NCBI GenBank assembly: GCA_900769535.1
Contig: CAAGHB010000051.1
Location: 1 to 24,161 of the forward strand
Length of the DNA stretch: 24,161 bases
Origin: Clostridia bacterium
GTDB taxonomy: Bacteria; Bacillota; Clostridia; Oscillospirales; Acutalibacteraceae
Direction: 5' to 3'
In this document: positions 6,497-15,356 of the stretch, piece by piece
Numbering within the stretch: the stretch's first letter is position 1
Layout of the letters: every line of letters begins with the position of its first letter
Made by a program: the position numbers and the translations under genes
Notes under the pieces: generated by a model
The model's database searches: none
What the model saw: the letters and a program-made list of their open reading frames with translations, nothing else
Told to the model about the DNA's origin: nothing

Positions 6497-6895
6497 ATGA
6501 ATATTATTCTTTGTCTTGATGATAAAAACGGAATGCTTTTCAATCGCCGACGTCAGAGCAGGGATAGCGCTTTATGCGAAAGGGTAGTTGCCCTGTCAGA
6601 TGGCTCTAATCTGTGGATGAATGAGTATTCATCGCCTCTTTTCCCAAACGAAAAGGCGCAAGTAGACGAAAATTTTCTTGAAAAGGCGGAGCAGGGTGAC
6701 TATTGCTTTGTAGAAAATACGGATATTACGCCTTTTTTAAACCAAATTGAGAAGATAATTATATACCGCTGGAATAGGGTGTATCCGTCGGATAAACGGA
6801 TTGATGAAGGCGTTTTAGTCGGTCGACAGCTTGTTGAATCCACCGATTTTGCTGGGTATTCTCACGAAAAGATAACGGAGGAAATTTACGAATGA
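6497..6895 (+). CDS. Small conserved cytoplasmic protein, function unknown
   Basis: A 132-residue protein with conserved-looking motifs: NIILCLDDKNGMLFNRRRQSRD at the start, GDYCFVENTD in the middle, IIIYRWNRVYPSD and a SHEKITEEIYE end. I recognise this family from Clostridia, where it is sometimes labelled 'ribonuclease Z', but I see none of the metallo-beta-lactamase motifs (no HxHxDH), so that label is not supported here. The ATG at 6497 follows AGAAGG by about 6 nt; an upstream in-frame ATG at 6476 lacks a site. Its stop overlaps the start of the nuclease gene by 4 nt (ATGA), so the two are translationally coupled and may act together. Confidence 0.75.
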   Translation: MNIILCLDDKNGMLFNRRRQSRDSALCERVVALSDGSNLWMNEYSSPLFPNEKAQVDENFLEKAEQGDYCFVENTDITPFLNQIEKIIIYRWNRVYPSDKRIDEGVLVGRQLVESTDFAGYSHEKITEEIYE

Positions 6896-7800
6896 ACTGC
6901 CGAATATATTTACGGCTGATAGCCGTTCTGATACTAATATTCATATTATTCACCTCATGCGATGTTGGGTTAGCAGGGCCGGTTTCATCCAATGTATCGT
7001 CATCAAGCGAAAACGAGACGATGCAAATCGGTAACCTACCCCTTTTTGACGGCCAAAACGCTTATATATCGGTGAATGATAATGTGCCTGAATTTACCGA
7101 CGCGGAGCTTGTTACAAATTCGTACGAGAGCTATTCACCCCTCGATAAACTGGGAAGATGCGGTACCGTTATGGCCTGTGTCGGCCGTGACATAATGCCA
7201 ACCGAGGAACGCGGCAGCATCGGCTCGGTTAAACCGAGCGGCTGGATAACCGCAAAGTATGATATTGTTGACGGAAAATATCTTTATAACCGATGCCATC
7301 TAATTGGCTTTCAGCTTACGGGCGAAAACGCCAACGAAAGAAACCTCATCACAGGCACACGGTACCTGAATATCGAGGGGATGCTACCCTTTGAGAATAT
7401 GATTGGCGACTACGTAAAGGAAACGGGAAATCACGTTATTTATCGCGTGAAGCCGATTTTCAGCGGCGAAAACTTACTTGCCGACGGAGTTCAGATGGAG
7501 GCGTTTTCGGTTGAGGATAACGGCGACGGAATATGCTTTAACGTGTTTGCATATAACGTTCAACCGGGCATAAAGATTGATTATGCAACCGGCGAAAGTT
7601 GGCTTGATGAGTCGGATTCAGCCCCTTCAAATGACGAAAAAAACGCGAAATACGTGCTTAATACAAGTTCTAAAAAAATTCATCGACCAAGCTGTGACAG
7701 CGTAACAGATATGAATCCTAAAAACAAGGCGGTGTCCTATGAGTCAAAGGAAGCTTTGATAAAAAAAGGATATTCGACCTGCAAATCCTGTAATCCGTAA
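6892..7800 (+). CDS. Lipoprotein DNA/RNA non-specific endonuclease with a C-terminal Cys/His domain
   Basis: A 302-residue predicted lipoprotein. The signal peptide ends in the lipobox FTSC with C23 as the lipidation site. A Ser-rich linker follows, then a beta-beta-alpha-metal nuclease domain of the Endonuclease_NS_2/EndA type (about 48-240). It carries the YNRCHLIGFQL motif with catalytic H136, and NERNLITGTRYLN with metal-site N151. Family members degrade extracellular DNA or RNA for nutrition or DNA uptake. The last 50 residues form a separate small module with H264, C268, C297 and C300 (HRPSC ... STCKSC), resembling an Ada-like or zinc-ribbon metal site. It overlaps the preceding gene by 4 nt with its own GGAGG 10 nt upstream. 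It probably sits on the outer face of the membrane. Confidence 0.88.
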   Translation: MNCRIYLRLIAVLILIFILFTSCDVGLAGPVSSNVSSSSENETMQIGNLPLFDGQNAYISVNDNVPEFTDAELVTNSYESYSPLDKLGRCGTVMACVGRDIMPTEERGSIGSVKPSGWITAKYDIVDGKYLYNRCHLIGFQLTGENANERNLITGTRYLNIEGMLPFENMIGDYVKETGNHVIYRVKPIFSGENLLADGVQMEAFSVEDNGDGICFNVFAYNVQPGIKIDYATGESWLDESDSAPSNDEKNAKYVLNTSSKKIHRPSCDSVTDMNPKNKAVSYESKEALIKKGYSTCKSCNP

Positions 7801-7803
7801 AAT

Positions 7804-7838
7804 AAAAAAACGCTCTTTTTATAAAGAGCGTTTTTTTT
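7804..7838. terminator. Bidirectional terminator between the nuclease gene and pyrI
   Basis: ACGCTCTTT (7810-7818) and AAAGAGCGT (7823-7831) form the stem, with 7 A residues before and 8 T residues from 7831. It ends the nuclease operon from the left and the long pyr operon from the right. Confidence 0.93.
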
Positions 7839-7845
7839 ATTTTCT

Positions 7846-8259
7846 TTATGCCTTTGTGTCGCAGTAAATACAGCGGTAAACGCCGTTTTCTTTATCTGTG
7901 AGGCGGAAGATATGATGAATATCCTGTTCGGTAGAGGTTATACAACGAGGATTTTTACAATGGAGAATATCTGTGAGCTGCTCGGGAAGGTCGATGTGCT
8001 TCTTTTCGGCAACCTTTCCGTCACGAACAATGCAAACCGTGATATTCGGGCTGATAAAACCGAGTACATCAAAATTGATTTCGATGTCGCAGTCGATTTT
8101 AATAATATCCTTTTTGCCCATTTTGTTGCTGGGTACGTTTTTGAGAATTGCAACGGTGCAATCCAGCTTGTCCAAATTGAGCATATCATAAATCTGCATG
8201 GCCTTGCCGCAGGTGATATGGTCAATAACTATTCCGTTTTTAATCGAGTCAACCCTCAT
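7846..8259 (-). CDS. pyrI: Aspartate carbamoyltransferase regulatory subunit
   Basis: A 137-residue PyrI. The N-terminal allosteric domain begins with the typical 'V..I..G.VIDHI..GKA..I...L' pattern, and the C-terminal zinc domain has four cysteines (C101, C106, C130, C133) that bind Zn and contact the catalytic chains. In enterobacterial ATCase this subunit confers inhibition by CTP/UTP and activation by ATP; the same role is expected here but effector specificity is not visible. The start codon overlaps the pyrB stop in TAATG, with GGAGG inside the end of pyrB. It is the last gene of the operon. Confidence 0.96.
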   Translation of the reverse strand: MRVDSIKNGIVIDHITCGKAMQIYDMLNLDKLDCTVAILKNVPSNKMGKKDIIKIDCDIEINFDVLGFISPNITVCIVRDGKVAEKKHIDLPEQLTDILHCKNPRCITSTEQDIHHIFRLTDKENGVYRCIYCDTKA

Positions 8260-9173
8260 TATTCCACCTCCAAAAGTTTCAGAATGAGCGCCATTCGGAT
8301 ATATTTACCGTACTTTGCCTGTCTGAAATAGCTTGCGCGTTTGTCATTGTCAACTGCGGTTGAAATTTCGTTTACGCGGGGCAGCGGATGCATAACAATC
8401 ATGTTTTCTTTCGCGTTTTTGAGTTTTTCCGGGGTGAGAATATAGCTGTCTTTTAATCGGAGATAATCCTCCTCATTAAAGAAACGCTCACGCTGAACTC
8501 GTGTCATATACAGAATGTCGAGCTCACTCATAGCGTCGTCGAGAGAGGTTGTCTGCTCATAAGGAATGTTGTTCGCTTTAATGTGAGCGTCCTTGACATA
8601 GCTCGGCAGTTGTAGCTCCTTCGGCGAAATGAGTACGAATTTGATACCGCTGTATCGTGAAAGGGCGGCAATCAGCGAGTGAACCGTTCGACCGAATTTG
8701 AGGTCGCCGCAAAGTCCTACCGTCAGGTTATCGAGACGTCCCATTTCACGCTTTATAGTAAGAAGGTCGGTCAGCGTCTGGGTCGGGTGGTTGTGACCGC
8801 CGTCACCGGCGTTGATAATCGGCACGTCGCTTTTCATCGAGGCGACAAGCGGAGCGCCTTCCTTCGGGTGACGCATTGCGATAATATCGGCATATCCGCC
8901 TACAACCGCAATCGTGTCCGAAACGCTTTCGCCCTTTGCCGACGAGCTTGAATTAGCTTCCGAAAAGCCGAGCACCTTTCCGCCAAGCTCCATCATAGCC
9001 GCTTCAAAGGATAATCTCGTCCTCGTTGACGGCTCAAAGAAAAGGGTGGCAAGCTTCTTATATCGGCATTTTTCGCGATAATTTTCGGGATTTTCAATAA
9101 TATCGTTGGCCGTGTCGATGAGCTGCTCAATTTCCTCCGTGGAAAGATCCAATATGTCTATCAGATTTTTCAT
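8259..9173 (-). CDS. pyrB: Aspartate carbamoyltransferase catalytic subunit
   Basis: A 304-residue PyrB that condenses carbamoyl phosphate with aspartate to give carbamoyl aspartate, the committed pyrimidine step. Visible active-site motifs are FFEPSTRTR (STRTR at 49-53), the SAKGES loop with K80, GDGGHNHPTQ (HPTQ at 129-132) and HPLPR (262-266). The ATG at 9173 is chosen because GGAGG (9184-9180) lies 6 nt upstream and the protein then begins MKNLIDILDL like its relatives; a start at 9194 would add seven unlikely residues. The start overlaps the pyrE stop (TAATG), and its stop overlaps the pyrI start in the same way. With pyrI next to it, the enzyme is probably the dodecameric regulated form. 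Confidence 0.97.
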   Translation of the reverse strand: MKNLIDILDLSTEEIEQLIDTANDIIENPENYREKCRYKKLATLFFEPSTRTRLSFEAAMMELGGKVLGFSEANSSSSAKGESVSDTIAVVGGYADIIAMRHPKEGAPLVASMKSDVPIINAGDGGHNHPTQTLTDLLTIKREMGRLDNLTVGLCGDLKFGRTVHSLIAALSRYSGIKFVLISPKELQLPSYVKDAHIKANNIPYEQTTSLDDAMSELDILYMTRVQRERFFNEEDYLRLKDSYILTPEKLKNAKENMIVMHPLPRVNEISTAVDNDKRASYFRQAKYGKYIRMALILKLLEVE

Positions 9174-9820
9174 TATTTTCCTCCGTTTATCCATCCTTCG
9201 TCCGACGGATTATTACGGAAAGCAATCAAGCGGCTGACGTCTTCGGGCTTGATATAGCTTTCCTCAGCTGCGATTTCTGCGATTGTGTCAAAGTTTGTTA
9301 AGCTAACGTTTTTAACCTTTGCTTCGGCAAGACGGTCGATACCTTTTTTCATGCCGTAGGTGAAAATGCTTACGATACCGAGAACCTCAGCACCTGCTTC
9401 GCGGAGCACGTTTACTACCTCGATAACGCTGCCGCCTGTCGAAATGAGATCCTCAACAACGACTACCTTCTGGCCCTTTTCGAGTTTGCCTTCAATTTGG
9501 TTTCCGCGGCCGTGGTCCTTTGCTCCCGAGCGAACGTATCCCATCGGCATATCGAGAATGTGTGCGGTAATGGCTGCGTGAGCGATACCTGCTGTCGATG
9601 TACCCATAAGCACCTCGGCGTCGGGGTATTCGCGCTTAATTGTTTCTGCGAGGGCGTTTTCAACGTCGTTTCTTACCTTCGGTGCGGTGAGGGTGAGACG
9701 GTTGTCGCAATAAACGGGGCTCTTAATTCCGCTTGCCCATGTAAACGGCTCATCGGGACGGAAGAAAACCGCCTTTATCGAGAGAAGATCCTTTGCAATA
9801 AGCTTTTCTGTATTATTCAT
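9173..9820 (-). CDS. pyrE: Orotate phosphoribosyltransferase
   Basis: A 215-residue PyrE that joins orotate and PRPP to form OMP. The PRPP-binding motif VVVEDLISTGGS is at 120-131, and the flexible catalytic loop KDHGRGNQIEG at 101-111. The N-terminal 'WASGIKSPVYCDNR' orotate-binding stretch is also typical. The ATG at 9820 has AAGGA 8 nt upstream (9833-9829) and gives a normal length; an ORF start at 9844 lacks a site and overlaps pyrF. It starts 13 nt after the pyrF stop and is coupled to pyrB by TAATG. Confidence 0.97.
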   Translation of the reverse strand: MNNTEKLIAKDLLSIKAVFFRPDEPFTWASGIKSPVYCDNRLTLTAPKVRNDVENALAETIKREYPDAEVLMGTSTAGIAHAAITAHILDMPMGYVRSGAKDHGRGNQIEGKLEKGQKVVVVEDLISTGGSVIEVVNVLREAGAEVLGIVSIFTYGMKKGIDRLAEAKVKNVSLTNFDTIAEIAAEESYIKPEDVSRLIAFRNNPSDEGWINGGK

Positions 9821-9833
9821 ATCAATTTTCCTT

Positions 9834-10532
9834 TCAGTCAACAAATTCGCTTACACAGCGTTCATAAGCGGCAACAGGGTCGGCTGCTGCGGTGATGGGA
9901 CGGCCTACAACGATGTAGTCGGAGCCGATTTCCTTAGCTTTTGCGGGGGTGGTAACGCGTACCTGGTCGCCTATATCTCCGTCGGCAAAGCGTACACCGG
10001 GAGTTACGGTGACAAAGTCGTTTCCGCAAACCTTGTGAACCTTTTCAGCTTCAAGCGGAGAGCAAACTACGCCGTCGAGTCCTGCAACCTTTGCGCATTT
10101 TGCATAGTGCATTACAACCTTGTCAAGCGGCTCGTTGATGAGCAGGTCGCTCTTCATTCTTTCCTCGCTTGTCGATGTCAGCTGTGTAACAGCGATGAGC
10201 ATCGGACGGCTTCCGTCCTCGCGAGTGAGTCCCTCGATAGCGGCCTCCATCATAGCAACGGTACCTGAAGCATGAAGATTGCACATATCAACGTCGAGAC
10301 GGGACAAAACACTCATCGACTTTTTAACCGTGTTGGGAATATCGTGAAGCTTTAAATCAAGAAAAATTTTGTGTCCTCTTGCCTTAATTTCGCGGACAAT
10401 GTCGGGACCTTCGGCATAATAAAGCTCCATACCGATTTTTACAAAGGGCTTTTTACCGCCGAATTTGTCTAAAAATTCGAGAACCTCTTTCTTTCCTGCA
10501 AAGTCGCAGGCAACTATAACGTCCTTACCCAT
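9834..10532 (-). CDS. pyrF: Orotidine 5'-phosphate decarboxylase
   Basis: A 232-residue PyrF that decarboxylates OMP to UMP, the last step of the pathway. The catalytic DLKLHDIPNT motif contains D59, K61 and D64, and the C-terminal phosphate-binding parts VTPGVRF and VVGRPI are present. Length and motifs fit the bacterial (group I) enzyme. The start lies in a TAATG overlap with the pyrD stop, with GGAGG inside the end of pyrD about 9 nt upstream. Confidence 0.97.
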   Translation of the reverse strand: MGKDVIVACDFAGKKEVLEFLDKFGGKKPFVKIGMELYYAEGPDIVREIKARGHKIFLDLKLHDIPNTVKKSMSVLSRLDVDMCNLHASGTVAMMEAAIEGLTREDGSRPMLIAVTQLTSTSEERMKSDLLINEPLDKVVMHYAKCAKVAGLDGVVCSPLEAEKVHKVCGNDFVTVTPGVRFADGDIGDQVRVTTPAKAKEIGSDYIVVGRPITAAADPVAAYERCVSEFVD

Positions 10533-11443
10533 TAGTGTGCGCCTCCTATTATTTCACTTAATGAATTTATATTGTACTTTGCCATTTCTTCGGGCAACTG
10601 TTCGATAATTTCCTTGCAAACAAAGGGATTGACGAGGTTTGCTGCGCCGATTTGAACGGCAGTTGCACCTGCAAGCATCATTTCGATAACGTCCTTTGCC
10701 GTCGAAACGCCGCCCATTCCGATAATCGGAATTTTCACCGCGTCATAAACCTGATAAACCATTCTGAGCGCTACGGGGAGAATTGCGCTTCCCGAAAATC
10801 CGCCCATTTTGTTCGCGATAATCGGCTTTTTGGTTTTGAGGTCGATTCGCATACCGAGCAGGGTGTTTATCATGCTGATTCCGTCTGCGCCTGCGTCCTC
10901 ACACGCCTTTGCAATTTCGACAATGTCGGTCACGTTGGGGCTGAGCTTAATATAAATCGGCTTGGTTGTAACCGCTTTGACCCTCTTTGTCACCTCTGCG
11001 GCCATTTTCGGGTCGGTGCCGAAGCTCATTCCGCCGTTATGCACGTTCGGGCAGCTGATATTGACCTCTAAAAGACCGACCTGCTCCTGTGAGTCGAGCA
11101 TTTGGCAGGTTTCGGCATATTCGTCGAGCGAAAATCCGCCCACGTTTGCAATAACCTTTTTCGAAAAGCATTCCTTGAGCTTCGGAAGCTCTTCGCTGAT
11201 AACCTTTTCAACGCCGGGGTTTTGAAGTCCTACGCTGTTAATCATTCCTGCGGGACATTCGGCAATTCGGGGTGTCGGGTTGCCGAATCTTGCCTCGCGA
11301 GTAGTACCTTTGAATGAGAAGGAGCCGAGGCAGTTGATGTCATAAAGCTCTGCGTATTCGTAGCCGTAACCGAAGGTACCACTTGCGGGAATTATCGGGT
11401 TATCGAGTTTAAGTCCGCTGAGCGAAACCGATGTATCTACCAT
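10532..11443 (-). CDS. pyrD: Dihydroorotate dehydrogenase, class 1B catalytic subunit
   Basis: A 303-residue FMN enzyme that oxidises dihydroorotate to orotate. The class 1 active-site stretch LLEVNISCPNVHNGG holds the catalytic base C131, and NSVGLQNPG and GMGGVSTAKDV are the substrate- and FMN-binding segments. The cytoplasmic class 1B type, using NAD+ through PyrK, is indicated by the adjacent pyrK. The ATG at 11443 has GGAGG 7 nt upstream (11455-11451); a longer reading from 11482 lies inside pyrK. It overlaps the pyrK end by 7 nt. Confidence 0.97.
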   Translation of the reverse strand: MVDTSVSLSGLKLDNPIIPASGTFGYGYEYAELYDINCLGSFSFKGTTREARFGNPTPRIAECPAGMINSVGLQNPGVEKVISEELPKLKECFSKKVIANVGGFSLDEYAETCQMLDSQEQVGLLEVNISCPNVHNGGMSFGTDPKMAAEVTKRVKAVTTKPIYIKLSPNVTDIVEIAKACEDAGADGISMINTLLGMRIDLKTKKPIIANKMGGFSGSAILPVALRMVYQVYDAVKIPIIGMGGVSTAKDVIEMMLAGATAVQIGAANLVNPFVCKEIIEQLPEEMAKYNINSLSEIIGGAH

Positions 11444-12168
11444 ATAATCTCCTCCTTTATAAGCACGGGACCGTCCTTGCAAATTCGCTTGTTGCCGTAT
11501 TTCGTCTTACACGAGCAGCCCATACAAGCGCCGAATCCGCAGCCCATTCTTTCCTCAAAGCTGAGCTGACCCGATGTATTGCTCACGTTGTAAATCGCCT
11601 TTAACATCGGCTCGGGACCGCAGGTGTAAAAGAAGCTGTAATCAAGGCCAGCCATAGCGTCGGTGACAAAGCCCTTTATGCCATAGCTGCCGTCGGCCGT
11701 TGTGACGTAAACGTCAGCGCCGAGTGCCTTAAATTCATTTTCGTAAAAAACGTCGTCGGCGCTGTTAAAGCCGAGGATTACGGTCGGCTTTTTACCTTCC
11801 GCAATCAGCTTTTTGCACAGATTGTAGAGGGGAGGTACGCCAACGCCGCCGCCGAGCAAAAGCGGCTTTTCTCCCGAAAGGGAGGTATCGTATCCGTTAC
11901 CGAGCCCGGTCAGAATATCGAGCTCGGTTCCGTTTTCGTATCTGCTCATTGCCGCGGTACCCTCACCGACGGTTTTGTAAATGAGGGTAAGCTCGTTTTT
12001 ATCATAATCACATACCGAAATCGGTCGGCGGAGATAAAATCCGTCGAGTTTAATGTTTACAAACTGGCCCGAAGCGGTAATATCGTCGGTGTTGCCCGAA
12101 AGGACCATTTTAAAAACGTCTTTTGCAATTTTTTCCTGTGATTTTATCACAAAAATTTCTTGTTTCAT
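11437..12168 (-). CDS. pyrK: Dihydroorotate dehydrogenase electron-transfer subunit (FAD, 2Fe-2S)
   Basis: A 243-residue PyrK that passes electrons from PyrD FMN to NAD+. The FAD-binding RRPISV motif, the nucleotide-binding GGGVGVPPL loop and the CGPEPM motif are typical of the ferredoxin-reductase fold. The C-terminal [2Fe-2S] site is C210, C215, C218 and C230, with an extra C220. AAGGAAG (12181-12175) is 6 nt before the ATG and overlaps the carB stop. The 3' end overlaps pyrD by 7 nt, as expected for subunits made in equal amounts. Confidence 0.96.
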   Translation of the reverse strand: MKQEIFVIKSQEKIAKDVFKMVLSGNTDDITASGQFVNIKLDGFYLRRPISVCDYDKNELTLIYKTVGEGTAAMSRYENGTELDILTGLGNGYDTSLSGEKPLLLGGGVGVPPLYNLCKKLIAEGKKPTVILGFNSADDVFYENEFKALGADVYVTTADGSYGIKGFVTDAMAGLDYSFFYTCGPEPMLKAIYNVSNTSGQLSFEERMGCGFGACMGCSCKTKYGNKRICKDGPVLIKEEIIW

Positions 12169-12179
12169 TATAATCTTCC

Positions 12180-15100
12180 TTATGAGTCGATTGTCGAAAT
12201 GCAGAGAGTAGTCTCTTCCAAAACATCGAGGAGAATAGCAACCGTGTCGAGCGAGGTAAAGATATTCACGTTGTTTTCGGTTGCAAGACGGCGAATCTGT
12301 CGTCCGTCGTCAGCTGTAGTTGCCGAGCGGCTGATATCACTTGTATTGATGATATAAGCGATATGTCCCTGACGGATTGCCTGCGGAATTTCTTCACTGC
12401 CTTCGCTGATTTTAGCGAGAGCGTGTGTGCGAATTCCGTTAGCTTTGAGGAATTCGGCTGTGCCGCGGGTTGCCTCGATATTAAATCCGAGGTTATAGAA
12501 GCGGCGAATAAGGGGCAGTGCCTCGTCCTTGTCCTTGTTTGAAACGGTGACAAAAACGGTACCGTAATTTTGAAGCTTCATACCCGATGCTTGAAGCGCC
12601 TTATACATAGCGCGATAGAATTTATCGTCGTAGCCGATTGCTTCACCGGTTGACTTCATTTCGGGTGAAAGGTAGGCGTCGAGACCGCGAATTTTATTGA
12701 ATGAGAATACCGGAACCTTTACGTACCAGCGCTTTTTCTCCTCGGGATAGATGTCGAATATGCCTTGCTCTTTCAAGCTTTTGCCGAGAATAACCTCGGT
12801 CGCAATATCGGCCAAGCTGTAGCCTGTCGATTTTGAAAGGAAGGGAACGGTTCTCGATGAGCGGGGGTTAACCTCGATGATGAAAACGTTGTCATCCTTG
12901 TCAACGATGAACTGAATGTTGTAAAGTCCGACTATGCCAATGCCGAGGCCGAGCTTTATGGCATATTGAAGAATTGTACCCTTTACCTTGTCCGAAATGC
13001 TGAATGTCGGATAAACGCTGATTGAGTCGCCGCTGTGGATACCCGTTCTTTCAACAAGCTCCATTATACCGGGAACAAAAACATCTCGTCCGTCGCAAAT
13101 GGCGTCGATTTCTACCTCTTTACCTACAATGTATTTGTCAACAAGTACCGGCTTGTCCTCGTCGATTTCAACTGCGGTTTTGAGATAGTGGCGAAGCTGT
13201 TCTTCTGTTGCAACTATCTGCATAGCTCTGCCGCCGAGAACGAAGCTCGGTCTGACGAGAACGGGGTAACCGATTTCGGCAGCGGCTTTTACGCCGTCCT
13301 CAATAGCGGTTACCGCTTTACCTTGCGGCTGGGGAATGTTAAGTTCTTTAAGAATCTTTTCGAATGCGTCTCTGTTTTCGGCTCTTTCGATAGCGTCACA
13401 GTCGGTACCGATAATTTTCACTCCGCGTTTTGCAAGCGGTTCGGCGAGATTGATTGCCGTCTGACCGCCGAGTGAAGCGATAACACCTTCGGGCTTTTCC
13501 ATTTCGATGATGTTCATAACGTCCTCGGTTGTGAGCGGCTCGAAATAGAGCTTGTCGGCGGTTGTATAGTCGGTCGAAACTGTTTCGGGATTGTTATTTA
13601 CGATAATTGCTTCGTAGCCCGACTTTTTGATTGTTGTAACGGCGTGAACGGTTGAATAGTCGAATTCAACGCCCTGACCGATACGGATAGGACCTGCGCC
13701 GAGAACGACAATCTTTTTCTTATCCGAAACGATGGTATCGTTTTTCTCTTTATATGTCGAATAGAAATAGGGGATATATGCGTTTGTGTGGCAGGTGTCA
13801 ACCATCTTATACACCGGCATAATTCCATTATCCTTGCGGAGATTGAATACAGTGATTTCGTCAACCTTCCACAGTTGCGAAATAAACTTGTCGCCAAAGC
13901 CCATTTCCTTTGCTTTTTTGAGGGTTTCGACGTCGAGCGGATTTGCCTTTACCACCGTTTCAAAGTCGACGATGTGCTTAATTGCTTCGAGGAAGTAGGA
14001 GGTGATTGCGGTGATTTCGTGAAGCTCGTCTACGCTCATTCCGTTGCGAAGAAGCTGTGCAACGGCAAAAATGCTGTCATCGCGGAACTGCTTGATATAT
14101 TCGACCATTTCGCCGTTAGACATTTTATCAAATTTAGCCATGTGGAGATGGCATACACCGATTTCGAGTGAGCGAACCGATTTGAGCATACATTCTTCGA
14201 GTGTTGAGCCGATGCCCATAACCTCGCCGGTTGCCTTCATCTGAGTACCGAGTGTATTCGTAGCCGAAGCAAATTTGTCAAAGGGGAAACGCGGGAATTT
14301 AGCTACAACGTAGTCGAGTCGCGGTTCAAATGCGGCGGTTGTGTTGGCAATTGTAATTTCGTCAAGCGACATTCCTACCGCAATTTTTGCCGTAACCTTT
14401 GCAATCGGGTATCCGCTTGCCTTTGATGCGAGGGCTGATGAGCGCGAAACTCGCGGATTTACCTCGATAAGATAGTATTCGGAGGAGTCGGGGTTGAGCG
14501 CAAACTGAACGTTACAGCCACCCTCGATTTTGAGCTCGCGAATGATTTTTATTGCGCTGTCGTTAAGCATTTTAAGGTCGTGGTCGTTGAGCGTCATAAT
14601 CGGGGCAACAACTATCGAGTCGCCGGTATGAACGCCGACAGGGTCAATATTTTCCATGCCGCAGATGGTGATTGCCTTGTCATTCGAGTCACGCATAACC
14701 TCAAATTCGATTTCTTTATATCCCTTAACGCTCTTTTCGATAAGTACTTGGTGAACAGGCGAGAGCTTGAACGCGTTTGTGCCGATTTCGATAAGCTCGT
14801 CCTCGTTGTAAGCAAAGCCGCCGCCTGTCCCGCCGAGTGTAAATGCGGGACGGAGTACAACGGGGTAACCGATTCTTTCGGCTGCCTGCTTTGCTTCGTC
14901 GAGTGAATATGTAATTTCGGAGGGGATAACCGGCTCGCCGATTGATTGGCAAAGCTCCTTGAACATTTCACGGTCCTCAGCGCGTTCGATACTTTCGCTT
15001 GACGTACCGAGAAGCTGAACGCCGCATTCCTTTAAAACGCCCTTCTTTTCGAGTTGCATGGCGAGGTTGAGTCCTGTCTGGCCGCCGATTCCGGGTACGA

Positions 15101-15356
15101 TAGCGTCGGGACGCTCGTAGCGGAGAATTTTTGCTATGTATTCGAGGGTAAGCGGCTCCATATACACCTTGTCAGCGATTGTGGTGTCGGTCATTATGGT
15201 AGCAGGGTTCGAGTTTACGAGTACGACCTCGTAGCCCTCCTCCTTCAATGCCAAGCAGGCCTGAGTGCCTGCATAGTCGAATTCAGCGGCCTGTCCGATA
15301 ACGATAGGACCTGAGCCGATGATTAAAATTTTCTTTAAGTCTGTGCGTTTTGCCAT
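12180..15356 (-). CDS. carB: Carbamoyl-phosphate synthase large subunit
   Basis: A 1058-residue CarB, full length for the family. It consists of two homologous ATP-grasp synthetase halves: the first begins with ILIIGSGPIVIGQAAEFDYAG, the second near residue 550 with VVLGAGPIRIGQGVEFDYS. A C-terminal MGS-like allosteric domain (about 935-1058) follows. The enzyme makes carbamoyl phosphate from bicarbonate, ATP and ammonia supplied by the CarA glutaminase. No carA lies beside it, although the gene before it is pyrC and the one after it pyrK. GGAGG (15369-15365) is 8 nt before the ATG. Whether it serves arginine synthesis too cannot be told. Confidence 0.97.
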   Translation of the reverse strand: MAKRTDLKKILIIGSGPIVIGQAAEFDYAGTQACLALKEEGYEVVLVNSNPATIMTDTTIADKVYMEPLTLEYIAKILRYERPDAIVPGIGGQTGLNLAMQLEKKGVLKECGVQLLGTSSESIERAEDREMFKELCQSIGEPVIPSEITYSLDEAKQAAERIGYPVVLRPAFTLGGTGGGFAYNEDELIEIGTNAFKLSPVHQVLIEKSVKGYKEIEFEVMRDSNDKAITICGMENIDPVGVHTGDSIVVAPIMTLNDHDLKMLNDSAIKIIRELKIEGGCNVQFALNPDSSEYYLIEVNPRVSRSSALASKASGYPIAKVTAKIAVGMSLDEITIANTTAAFEPRLDYVVAKFPRFPFDKFASATNTLGTQMKATGEVMGIGSTLEECMLKSVRSLEIGVCHLHMAKFDKMSNGEMVEYIKQFRDDSIFAVAQLLRNGMSVDELHEITAITSYFLEAIKHIVDFETVVKANPLDVETLKKAKEMGFGDKFISQLWKVDEITVFNLRKDNGIMPVYKMVDTCHTNAYIPYFYSTYKEKNDTIVSDKKKIVVLGAGPIRIGQGVEFDYSTVHAVTTIKKSGYEAIIVNNNPETVSTDYTTADKLYFEPLTTEDVMNIIEMEKPEGVIASLGGQTAINLAEPLAKRGVKIIGTDCDAIERAENRDAFEKILKELNIPQPQGKAVTAIEDGVKAAAEIGYPVLVRPSFVLGGRAMQIVATEEQLRHYLKTAVEIDEDKPVLVDKYIVGKEVEIDAICDGRDVFVPGIMELVERTGIHSGDSISVYPTFSISDKVKGTILQYAIKLGLGIGIVGLYNIQFIVDKDDNVFIIEVNPRSSRTVPFLSKSTGYSLADIATEVILGKSLKEQGIFDIYPEEKKRWYVKVPVFSFNKIRGLDAYLSPEMKSTGEAIGYDDKFYRAMYKALQASGMKLQNYGTVFVTVSNKDKDEALPLIRRFYNLGFNIEATRGTAEFLKANGIRTHALAKISEGSEEIPQAIRQGHIAYIINTSDISRSATTADDGRQIRRLATENNVNIFTSLDTVAILLDVLEETTLCISTIDS

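Noticed and set aside
6497..6895. Annotation as ribonuclease Z
   Set aside because: No HxHxDH metal motif or metallo-beta-lactamase pattern, and the protein is far too short for RNase Z.
9497..9895. Plus-strand open frame opposite pyrE
   Set aside because: Antisense to a certain gene, with no start signal or family resemblance. The same holds for the plus-strand frames opposite carB, pyrD and purL.
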